This document shows, piece after piece, positions 11,393 through 22,800 of a stretch of DNA of 64,000 nucleotides; position 1 is the stretch's first letter, and each line of letters starts with the position of its first letter. The translations under genes and the position numbers were made by a program. The stretch is from assembly GCA_009617715.1 (NCBI GenBank), contig VTFK01000475.1, positions 186,001 to 250,000 on the forward strand, given 5' to 3'. The stretch is from Plectrocnemia conspersa. Its lineage: Eukaryota > Arthropoda > Insecta > Trichoptera > Polycentropodidae. The notes below the pieces were generated by a model that saw only the letters and a program-made list of their open reading frames with translations, was not told the origin of the DNA and did not search any database.

Positions 11393-13090
11393 ACAAGTAT
11401 CTCACCCACAGACTCGTGGTGGCTAACCTAGGTCAACATAAGATTTAGTGAATGCTGTGAAATTAATAACAATAGCAGTGAAAGCCCTAACTCAACAAAC
11501 TGCTACTTTTTTAAGCGCAAAGGACATAATATTTTTTTTATTTAATCCTTTCAAAGCCAATAATAGTATAGTAATAAGTAAAAAAAATACTATATGAAAA
11601 AAAAATGATACGTTTATATCATCGTCAATTTTTACACAATTTTTTTCATTTAGACGAATCACAAAATTTATTTTCCTTGGGTTTAAAAGCTGAAATATAA
11701 AATTATCCAAAACCACACTGAAACGAGTGTTTCGTTAATTAAACATTGAGCCTAAGAAAAATATGGCTATACAAATATACATACAGCGTGAAGTAAATTT
11801 AATCTTAGAAGAACAATTACAACATCTTTCAGATCGTTAATAGCTGACACTGAAAAAGAGATAAACTACGAAGCTACTGGAAAATTGACAGACATCTGTA
11901 AGCCCCTGAAAACAGCAGCTAGTAATATTTATCAATAATAATTAATACCATGGAACACAATAACAAACGACAATAAACACCTTTGTAGGTGTTGTGCTAA
12001 TGAGTTGTAATATTTTTTTTATTACAAAATTCAATGTAGTCTTTATTATAAAATTTAATTTGGCATTCTCTTTTGTATCAATATTTGTGCATCACATGCT
12101 TCGAATATATTTCAGATCATAAACCGAAAATATAAATCGGACAATGCGTTTAAACGTATTTAAAATTATTCACGGAAGCATTTCTCTCTATGCGAACAAT
12201 TCGCTGCAATTGCGGAAATGTTTATATGCTACAGTACCGTAAATAAAAAATAAATCGAATTATATCGAAAAAAAATATATACATTTATGTTTATATGCAC
12301 ATAACCATACACCAAACTACAATCGCGACGTCGCCGATGTGGCGTGATTTATTGCCATATTTAATATGGAGAATTTCACAAATTGCCAAAAGGTCTCTAT
12401 GCATACAATGTGCTTGTATGTGTATGTACTGAAAAAGACCTGAAGCGAAATGCGCAATTCATACTACACCAATTCTCTTTCTTATCGCCCGATCGGCCGT
12501 TTAGAAGAGTATTGTAAAATGATGAATTGACTTGAGAGGTATTTTTATTTGTTGGTGATAATATCACGCTTTTATGCTATAACATAACATTTTATATGCT
12601 TTATAAAGGAAATTCAATTAAACTCACATTGGGATTATGATGGATCATATTATAGAATTACCAGTGCCAAAACGGGTTACATTATAATCCCTCTATTATA
12701 CAATATAACTAGTATCACACTCGATAAAAAAAGTGAGAGAATACAAATGTAGTAAATATTTATTTAATGTAGTATGTATTTTATTTAATTAATATTTGCA
12801 AGTCAAAGATTATTACTACAATTATTTCTAGAGTTTCTAGATGAAAGCTTGGAATGGTGAGAAAGCTCGATACTTGAGTGCCGTATCGCCAAATTTATGC
12901 TTATGATTTGTTCCTTAAACGCAAAGAAAATAGTTTTTTTCTCAAACAACGTTAGTCAAAAAGATTAGGGTCACATCGTAGTGAGCCAGTTAAGACTATC
13001 GCAAAGAACAGGTTGTGCATCTGCTGTGATTTAAATGGTATCGTTTACTCAGTGCCGGCTAACTACTACAAAATAAATGAGGAACATATA
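11393..13090. other. No gene recognised
   Basis: AT-rich intergenic sequence. A more balanced patch at about 12130-12500 has no open frame or domain I recognise. Confidence 0.5.
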
Positions 13091-13203
13091 AACCGAATTC
13101 TGATCAAAAACAATTATCATTTTTTAGAAGGCAAAAATTCACGTCAAAAGCAATGAAATCGTGCCGTCGCTGTTGCAGTGAAAACGCAGCGTTCCCACTT
13201 TTA
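13091..13203 (+). repeat. Foldback repeat family, copy 1
   Basis: It shares the string CACGTCAAAAGCAATGAAAT and the preceding AACAATTATCA block with the copies at 23256-23379, 32474-32635 and 37236-37420. Here mainly one arm plus a GCGTTCCCACTT tail is visible. Confidence 0.6.
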
Positions 13204-14136
13204 TCATAAATGCTTAGAACAATTATATATAAGATTTAAATTTCAATAATAAGAACGTTTTTTAGTTACACCATAAGTTACTTTATAATTTAAAAAAGTT
13301 TTTTACATGTTTTATGTGTAATTATAAATGCTAGTTTTTAATTACGTTTACTAATTAGAAAGAAACAATAAACTAAAAAAATATAGCACCTAATCTGTTG
13401 CTTTAGATCAAAAGTGGACCTTTGTCTATTTTTATTAAAAAATATTTTAATTTATATATTTTTTAAAATAAAGGTTTTTCTGCGCAGCGTTATATATTTT
13501 ATTAATTAATTAGTGCAAAAAATTGTCACTGTATTTCAAATTTATAATAAACTAAACATATTTAAAAACTATATTAAAATTAAAAATATATTTTTAATAA
13601 ATCTTGAAATTTTATTCTGAAACCTTATAATTTAAAAAATATTTAAATTGGTGTTTTAAATTTTGAACGTTCGCCAAAATTTAAGAACACCTTTTTTCTG
13701 TATAGAGAAGCTAACACAAATCCACATTATTTATATTATATTTAAAATCCCGTATAAACTAAACATATTTTTCCTAATTTAATAAAATATTTTTTTTTAG
13801 AATTTGATGATTTTTCTACATATTTTGATAAATGTTTTACAATTTGAATCGATAAAATCAATTGCGTAATTCGTTCTTAAGCGCGCCTAAAACCGGGATT
13901 TCCCTTAACCCTCAAATTTGCTTAAAGGTGACTACTTTTGTCATCTGTCAAGCGCTCGCTGCGCACAGTTAGGTGCAATTAAATAAACAGTGAAATACGC
14001 TACAATCACAGCATTTTTATTACAAGGTGTTAATTGAAGATGATTCAAAATGATGTAATATTGGAATTACAGACAATATAATCAAAACTATAAATTATGA
14101 CGCCAGTAAGTGTTTGGTTATATGAATAATGGCAAC
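13204..14136. other. No gene recognised
   Basis: Very AT-rich sequence with poly-T and TAAATA runs. Nothing else is seen. Confidence 0.5.
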
Positions 14137-14288
14137 GTCACAATGAGCGCGGACAAATGGGCGTGCGTCAAAAGAGCGCTGCGTCATAAGAGTGTTTACC
14201 AAAGTAGCGCTGTAACAAAATAGCGTGCGTCAAATGCGCAGACAGCTATATGAGCGTTTGACAAAAGAGAGCACGCCATAAGAGCGCG
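14137..14288. repeat. Degenerate short-unit tandem repeat
   Basis: About nine loosely spaced (15-20 bp) variants of a unit close to GCGTCATAAGAGCGC run through this stretch (GAGCGC, AGCGCTG, AGCGTGCGTCA, GAGCGTTTGACA, GAGCGCG). It looks like a decayed minisatellite with strongly periodic GAGCG motifs in AT-rich surroundings. Confidence 0.55.
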
Positions 14289-14586
14289 AAAATACTTGGA
14301 GAAAATCAAGTAATGAATATTTTAGGAATTAGGTATACAAAATATATGTAAATTGTGAGAAATTTCAAAAAATAAAAATTCACGAGATATAGGCGGTAAA
14401 ATTAGTATTTTATGTGCCAGAGCGTAATGACGATTAAAATGATTAGTCAATGAAAACATTATTATTTATTAATTATCACGTACATACTACAGTATGGCTC
14501 CCCATCCCCATACGTACGATAAATATACATATATTTTTACTAAAATGAAACGCTGATTTTGAATTTATCATTGCATTTGTTCTGTA

Positions 14587-16514
14587 TAGTCCAGTCAAAT
14601 AAGGGTTTAACCTCGGAATGAAAGATAACAAGCTGAAATTTTGCACAGACCTTTGTTTTGGCGTTTTAAATATATGGTGAAAAGTCTCAAAAGATATCGT
14701 GTCTGCTAATCAAGATATTAAAAGGTCAAAGGTCATATAAAATCGTTTGCGTCGTATGTCATTAAATGTTCAACAAAACTTATAGAAAATAAATTTTTGT
14801 TATAATTTATTTCTTCGTAATGGTTTTGAGATATAGCGCGGGGGAGTGGGAAGCGCGCATCCGTTTATAGGATAACGCTATGTAAAACGGAGCCAGAGTT
14901 ACCTGTACATTCTTCCACAGTTTCGTAGAAAACATCGCAAATTGTTATCTGCTGAATGAACCCATCTAAAGCATTATAACTTTCAATCTCCATATCTTCA
15001 AAATCATCATCGATAATGCAAAAGTAATACGTATGGCCTCTGATACTTCTTGCAAAGCGGGACCATCCAACATTTTGTATTCGATGCATAAATTGTACTG
15101 AGAGCTTCCTTGATTTCGCTTCCATTCATTATATACCATATGCATCCAATAAAAAGACATAAGCACATGAAAGCCTCTAGTTTCACAACTACTATAGACA
15201 ATTCTGAGCTAGATCTGTAGCTGCTACGAAAATGTACAACGGCTGATCAAAGTTATTAAGCATGTACTTTGTTCATGTTTCTTGGCAGTGTTTATAGCAC
15301 ACACTGTAATGTAGTGTAAAATTTGTCCATATTACTACAGGATGATGAATAAATTAGTAGAAACAGAATCACAAATGTTTTTAATTAAGTTGTTCAATAA
15401 ATCCCCATTTTTACGTTCTTCCACAACAAAATCAACTACATTAAATTTGATTAAATCTCTTGTTACATATATTTTCATACACTAGAAGGGGGGTATATGT
15501 GATAGTGCTGCTAAATGAAATCAGATATAACTTGATTTTGGAGAATTATCATTCCCATTATTGCAGAGTATAAAAATATTGACTATGATGGTTGATTGAG
15601 GCTGTGGGTGATAAACAGCTGAAATTTTAACATTTTACAGTATCACTATATGAAGGAAAAAACCTTCTATTTTTCTATGAAGAAATACAGATAGGCCTAT
15701 TAATTTCTTCTGAAGAAAAAGGACCGTTTTCGTATGGAAGTCATTATAGCATGACTTATATTTCGTTTTAAAATGCCCGTCTTTCCTTTTCTGTCGTTTA
15801 TAATAAAGTTTTTCGGAATTTCTAAATAAAATTTTAATTGGGGGCGGATAAGACTTGGTCTCAACAACAACAGAAGATCGAATATCTTCTCTAATAATAG
15901 CAGCTTACTACGCGCAAAGTGTTCTTCTTTTTTTATTTTTTCATACCAAGCTATGGATAAAATTGAGCACATGATCAATCTTCGTTATAACTATAATATC
16001 AGTTAAATATTTTTTATGATCTTCTTATCATCTGGTGCAATTTTATACTCCGTAAGGACATCTCTCAACTCTTTCAATTTTTTTTTTCGCACAAATTTCT
16101 TGTCGAGCAATATTTCATTTTTAATTCTAATAATACGTAATAAAATTATGGTTCAAACGACTTGCCGAGACCGCTTTTTCACGATTGTTTACTTTTTTCA
16201 AAACTTATACCAAGTTAAGCGGGAAATACTCGCTGGATTCTATATAAACGGATGTACGCCTCCCACTCTTCGTGCTATCTCCAAAACGGTTAATGATACA
16301 TGTAGATAATTATACAATTTTTGTGAAAAAATGACGTGCGCATATTTGAATATTTGCAAAAAAACAAATTTTGTGACCTTTACCTTTGATATCAAGACAC
16401 GATATTTTATTTCATATTGTCGTAGAACATCAAAACGAAGGTCTGTGCAAAATTTCAGCTTGGTATCTTTCATTCCGAGGTGTAGCCTTTATTTCGCCTT
16501 ATTTGACTGGACTA
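14587..16514. mobile_element. Unclassified DNA element with ~280-bp inverted repeats
   Basis: The left end 14587 to about 14868 and the right end about 16240-16514 are imperfect inverted repeats that begin TAGTCCAGTCAAATAAGG and can be aligned to their inner limit at ATCCGTTTATA. The outermost bases are flanked by GTA on both sides (14584-14586 and 16515-16517). Alternatively the ends are GTCC/GGAC with a TA duplication. The 1.37-kb interior has minus-strand open stretches (14865-15201, 15700-15978) without a domain I recognise. Long inverted repeats occur in MULE, foldback and some Tc1-like elements, and I cannot assign a family. Confidence 0.75.
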
Positions 16515-16781
16515 GTAATATTTCATTAAATAGACAAATAACTATTGACTTGACTTGCAATAAATGCGTACAGTTATATGGCAGGTATACGGCTCGTCCG
16601 ACCTATTACAGGTATGCAATCACATATTTATAATCATTGTAAAATGTCGTATATTTGATTACATACAAGAAACTATACATATATATTATATTGTTGTGAA
16701 AGATAATCCCCAAATATCAATAGGTAAAAAAAAACGTTTTATTAGCATTTATATGATTTGATCGACATTAATCTCAATGTT

Positions 16782-17368
16782 CATACCTACTAGGTCAAAT
16801 CTAACGTGTATGTGCATTAAATTTGAAGCAATGATAATGTTTATGTAATATAAAAGAAAGAAAAACTCACTTTTTGGCCTCGGAGCCCGTCGACAGGAAT
16901 TCAAAATTTGATGATTGTTTATTTAGTTTAATCAATGTATTCTTCTATTCCTCAACACCTTATGTATATATTTAATTTTCATAGTTATAACACATCTAGT
17001 TAATTTGCAACCCGATTATTTATATTCAGTCAAATCGAACAACACACATGACAAATTAATGAAAATTATTGTCGCGTAGCAAAATTTTATTAATAAATAA
17101 CAATTATTTAAAACTGTTGTCACGTTACTGTCGGCCATCTTGTTTTATATTTGAATGCTTATTTTTCATTGGTCCAAACAAGAGAATGTATTAACGGTGC
17201 ATCGGAAAGCAATGAATCAAATTAAATTTTTATTTTTATTATTATTAAATTTATTTCCTTTGTTTACGTGTATTATTATATATATATACACCGTTAATAC
17301 AAAGCGATACGGTTTAAAGAGTAGAAAATTGAGCATAAACTGTTTCATTTTAAAATATGCGTGTCCGT
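16782..17368. repeat. Dispersed repeat, copy A (empty site for the 57563 MITE)
   Basis: It is paralogous in direct orientation to 57340-58055. Shared landmarks are GCAATGATAATGTTTATGTA, GGAATTCAAAA and CGGCCATCTTGTTTTATATT. At the point where copy B carries a 210-bp GC-rich hairpin this copy reads CTAGTTAATTTGCA without interruption. It has about 90 extra bases just downstream of that point. No coding potential is recognised. Confidence 0.8.
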
Positions 17369-18674
17369 TTATGAATTTAAAATGATTAATTTTTGCTTTT
17401 TATATTATTTTTATTGAACAGTCTTATTATTTTTCGATTTGATAGAAATATAAATAATATATACATTGTAGTACAACGTACAACATTAAAACGATGAGTT
17501 TCTTTATATTCCTTATCGAACGTATAAGTCCTACCGTATATTACGAGCAAACGGACAGCAAAGCAAAATTTAATATTAGAGATTATAATCGTCTGTCTGA
17601 TACAAATATCCGTTGAATCACATACTTGTATGTATCAAATTTATATCCACGCCCAAACCGAGAAGTACATTACCATACTACACATACAAATCGTACATGC
17701 AAAAAATGCTATCAAAAAATCGATTTTCGATTATGATTTTCGGCAGCCCAAATTTTTTTCCCTGTTAACTTGAAAAAGCCGCTCCCAGTCCACAGCCGCA
17801 TTAGCGGTTCGATCGTAAAACGAGGCAATAAAGAGGAGCAGCACTTTCAAGGTCAGTCGTAAAAATGCAAATGCGAAGAACGCAGAAAGCTGCTTCGGTG
17901 CAGCGTTTTGTTAATACAAGGGGGACGGAAGACTATAAAACGAAACTGGTTTGAGGATATGAGGGATGTGATTAAGCACTAAATACTGGCGAAACGATAC
18001 GCGGTTTATGGCTGCGAGTTGCGTGTGGTGTGTTGTTACTACCCTTGGAGCGTAATGGGTTATGTTGGTGGAAATAGTGTCGGATATAAAATAAACTCGA
18101 AAAGGCGGATTGCGAAATTAAAGACTTAGACTTTTGATGAGGCGATTTTTTTAGCCATATATTATTGATTCAAGCCTAACCCATGAGTTCCCAGAAAAAT
18201 TATTACAATACTGTCAACCAAAATTCAATAAATTTTACGCAAAAAATATTTACTTTACAACGTGATTAAAAAATCACAATTTTTTTTTCACTTAACCACT
18301 TGGCTCCTCCATCGCCCATCAAATTTCCTCTGGCGCCGCATTGCTCTCCGAAATTCGTACATCGCCCACCAATGGGCGATATTTCCCACTTTGAGAATCT
18401 CTGCTGTAAAATATTTATTTTTTATTATAAGTAAATAATTTTCCTTGCAAGTTTGTTTTTATTCCCGTTGTTAAATATGGCCTATTGATGATTTTTTGTA
18501 TTAATCAAGCTTTTATATGCGTTCTTGCAAGTATTGCCCAATGGTCTTCAGCGCCCCAGTTATGTCTCTAACAAAAAAACCTTCAGCACACACCGCAGGG
18601 CGGTACCGCCCCCGTTGGGAATATATGTGTTAAATGGTAAAAAATTATTGGACAAACACTGGACTTTTTATGTA
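17369..18674. other. No gene recognised
   Basis: Intergenic sequence. About 17750-18060 and 18295-18400 are less AT-rich and could be regulatory or old repeat sequence. No open frame or domain is evident. Confidence 0.5.
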
Positions 18675-19161
18675 TAGTCCATCCAAAATGTTAACGCTCA
18701 TCATCTTTGTGTTGGAAATAAGGGTGCATTTACGCATGCATGCATACATATACAGTTTTCCGCGAATAGGAGAACGTTACCATTACTAAATCAGCGCTGG
18801 CTTGAGAGTAGGGTGACCATACGTTGGAAATTGAATTAAAAATTATAATGTGTTATATTTTTATTATAAATTATTGTCATGTTGTGGTATTTTGTAATCA
18901 ACAAAACAATTCCTGTAGTGTTCTATTGGTATTTTTTTTAATATTACGACAACCTGGAGAGTGATTCCAAAACTGCTATTATATTTTTGAGTTAAATATG
19001 TATATAAATAAACAAAATAAGCAAGAAAGTGATATTTTACATTTTCCTCAACAATTTAAATTAAAAAAGAAAAAATAATTCAACGTGTAATTTCACAGGG
19101 ACACCCTAAAATATTTCTCACCAATACTATATCGATGAGCGTTCACATCTTGGACGGACTG
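18675..19161. mobile_element. Tc1-type MITE with a second MITE inside
   Basis: The inverted ends share AGTCC, TCCAA, ATGT and AACGCTCATC (left TAGTCCATCCAAAATGTTAA; right, read inward, CAGTCCGTCCAAGATGTGAA). TA flanks both ends (18673-18674 and 19162-19163). Inside, about 18809-19108 starts TAGGGTGACC and ends GGGACACCCTA, which looks like a younger insertion, also with TA at both ends. No transposase frame is present. Confidence 0.7.
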
Positions 19162-19489
19162 TACCATATTGTATACTTTGAACACACATATTCTAACTTT
19201 TTTCTGTGAAGTATTCGAATTAAATCTTGTGAAAACGAAATTAAATTTTGTGGTCGCCTATGAGTTTTTGAGTTTTACACGCGAATTCCAGAAACGGAGA
19301 ATCTTTCTGCACGCATTAATTTCACAGTCGAGCGAATTTTCACGTGTCGATGGATCGAGTTTATTGCGGTATATTGATAGGTTTTGCGAATAATTTAATT
19401 TCGGTAGGGCAGATTGACATTTTAGTATGAATAAATGAAAATTATGTTTTTTTATAATAAAACATGTTTATAATTTTAATAAAAACCTT

Positions 19490-19495
19490 TTTATT
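19490..19495 (-). terminator. PNPT1: Candidate PNPT1 polyadenylation signal
   Basis: AATAAA on the minus strand about 190 bases after the PNPT1 stop codon. It is the first good hexamer downstream of the stop, but in AT-rich DNA this stays provisional. Confidence 0.45.
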
Positions 19496-19680
19496 ATAGA
19501 AACAAATATATACATATACATAAAATTAAAAGATCATGATCATACCAGCATTCAATCTTCGCTCATATCATTTACATAATACGTTACAATATAATCAATA
19601 ATAGCAACTTCTAAAATACGGTGATCTATTCTATGAGGTTTCATCTATCGTATCATATATATTTTTTCTTAATGCCATAT

Positions 19681-19833
19681 TTATGATTTGTCCAAGTTTC
19701 TGACGATAGACGATACGGGTCCTTGGAGCACTTTCCTAGAAAGCCTCATCATACCGGACACGGGATCCCTTCCGAAGTACTTCACCTGTATCTCGTCTCC
19801 CACCTGAAAGCCCAGCGCCGATGGATGGCTGAT
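19681..19833 (-). CDS. PNPT1: PNPT1 exon 13: second half of S1 and C-terminus
   Basis: The acceptor TTGTTTACAG ends at 19834. The exon opens with [20 protein letters not shown] and continues [17 protein letters not shown], joining in phase 0 to LDQRK of exon 12, exactly as in other animal PNPases. It ends RNLDKS and TAA, a shorter tail than in human. Its G+C content (roughly half) is clearly higher than that of exons 1-12. Confidence 0.92.
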   Translation of the reverse strand: MSHPSALGFQVGDEIQVKYFGRDPVSGMMRLSRKVLQGPVSSIVRNLDKS

Positions 19834-22800
19834 CTGTAAACAAACAACCGAGCCATTAATAACGCAGCTCATAAATAATTTATTACTTTATACGAAAAAG
19901 CTGTTTAAATTATGAACAACCAGAAATGATTCTCAATTGTATTAATTATATAATTTTATCATATTCAAGTTAAGGTTTCAATACGTTTTAATTATATTAG
20001 GAACATAAATCAGTGTATTTCATAAGTAATATTTAATATTTACAACCATTATGAGTCACGTGTAAAGGTTATATCCAAATTTAAAAACAATAATTATTAT
20101 ACAGTGACATCATAAGTTTTTTATTGATCCTTGAGATGATGTCGGCAAAATAAAATGGCATTTATGATATATTAATATTTTTTAATATTCCACCATTTTC
20201 TCGATAAATTATTGATTGAATCGATGATGGTTGATATAAGATAAGAATATAAATTAATATAAGCGAGGTAACTATTTTAATGAAAAACATACAATTTTTG
20301 ATAGTTATTAGTCTTTATAATACAATAAGAATTGCATGTCGTATAATAACTACTGCCAGCGTATAGTTCTTTTTTGCAGTAATTGTGAGCCTTGACCTAT
20401 GAAGGTCGTGTGAAATACACCAACCTTCCAGGCTAGACTAGAAAATCGTCGACCATTTCGACAAAGGGCCGGTGAAATGACCGCATCGTCTTTTAGCATA
20501 GCCATTTCGCGTGGTCGATCTTGTGAGGTTTTTAAATGTTCTAAAGCACTGAACGCAGCACTCTCCGAAGAAACGTTTCACAGTCCATTAAGTCGCATCA
20601 CATCCGCGCTTAGACTAAAAAAATGTCCACGTGGCAAAACGACACCGTAAATTGGAACCGTGATGCGAAACGATAAGACCGCACAAGCGGAAGTTGATGA
20701 GGTAATCTAGCGAGCTGACATAATGAACTTAATTCGCAGTTTCCCTGACTTGACTTTGTTTAAATATTCAAACGGCCAAGTCAGCTGTTATAAATAGGCA
20801 CGTATTTTTGTATTGTCTGTCTGGATGTTTATTAAAGCACGAAGAAGAAGCGTATCATCGATGATATTGTGGTTAAAGATAGCGTTATTTGTTGTAAAAT
20901 AAATTATATTTATTTATTTACATATTTACATAGCTTTCTACAAATGCACCCTGCATGGAAAAAATATTTACAATAATAACATTTAATGCATCCACCATCT
21001 GCGATTACCTGGATGAGAACAAATCAACACAATCCGACAGATAGCTGTGCTTATTGGCGAGTTATTCAATACTCAATACTACTTTACAATAGGTTGTATA
21101 CATTCTCTACCGACAGCTTAAATGATTGTAAGTACATACGTCGACGCGACTCGAGGGAATCATATCCCAGCAAACTTTGTAGGATTTTTTTTGGGAAATA
21201 AAAATAGTTTCTATTAACCTTTTGAGTAGTGAGTTAATTTTACGTATGTTTCCATAATCATTTCTGTTTTTATTTATTTATTATTAAATTATATTGCATT
21301 CGTAGTAAATCATAGACTTTTGTAAAAAAAATATATCAATTGAAAGGCCTCAATATGTTTTTTAATTTATTTGTATTATTTTTTATAAAAATCACTTACA
21401 TTTAAGCAAACTAAAAAAATATTATTTATTTTATTTATTATTTCTACAGTTATATATAGTAAATATATAACTATCTGGGGTCAGTTCCATTATCGTACAT
21501 CACTGTACTGAATTTTCATTCGCCAACACCGTCTTTATAAAGGTCAAACAGACCAGCTGCAACATTTTCATGACGTCACGAACATTAGGGTATGTGAGTG
21601 TCAAAATTAACGTTGGTTGTTTAAAAACGTGTATTAAGAGGTATTAATTTTTAAAAAATACAATATATGTACAACAATTATGAAGACAAAAACGTGAAAC
21701 GAATACATATATTTCTTTTATAAATAATCAAATTTTAGATATTTACCTAATAATAACATACTTAAGAAAATGATATTCAAATATCATTTAAATGAAATTT
21801 AAAGCAGCTTTTTCTATGCCACAAAAAATTAAACAAAATTTAAAGACATATAAAATCTAAAGTTAAAAGAACAAATACAAATATACAAGTGACGATTAAA
21901 TATAAAATAAAATTGTAAAACATAATATATTTGAATAAAAGTTTGTAGTGATTTCCAAGTTTTGTCTAATTCTCGACTGACAAATCGACTCAATTTTTTT
22001 TTTTAGTGTTGAAATTAGAGAAACCACAGATCAACGTGTTTTAATGGATCGAAAAATAGTAAAGGTGGCCCCGACAACTTTGATGAACAAAAGTGCCGAA
22101 ACCGTATTGGTCTTGAACGAAGCACTTATTGGGGTAATAATTAGATTCATTTGCAAAACCCGCGTTCACGTTCACTTAAAAAAATAGAAATAGAATTCAG
22201 AGCATATATTAACCGTCTTTTCGAGAATGTGTTCGCGAAATCTATGAATCATTTCTCTTTCGTTTATGTTAGTCTGATTGACATGTTCCTAAATTCCATC
22301 TATCCAAATATCAACTGAACATCAATATCTTCAGACCAATATTTTTATATCTAAAATCCATTTTAAATTAACTCTTTCAACATGAAAAAAATGTTTTCGA
22401 ATCAATAGGATCATTTAAAAAAAAACAGCAGCTGCAGCACATTTATAATAAGTTCCAAATATGGGGGGGACGTAATTCAGGTGACGGCACTTGCCCTCAC
22501 CTGAATTAAGACAGAAAAATGCATGTAATTTAATGATATATGATGAATTTTAACGAAATAAAAATATTAAAATAAAAACGATCATTGGCTGGCCAACTTT
22601 TGCCCCCCTCTCCCTGAAAAAATCAGAAATGACGTATCTGAATTCAAACCAGAAATTTTCGGGTTATCCCTCAAAGAAAATCTATTCCGAAAATATTTTT
22701 TAAAAATATGTCATATCAGTGAAATCGTATTGTAATACATTTTCACCAGTGGATATATATTTTTACCAGTAAAAATATAATTTATCTGGCAGGTGCTAGT

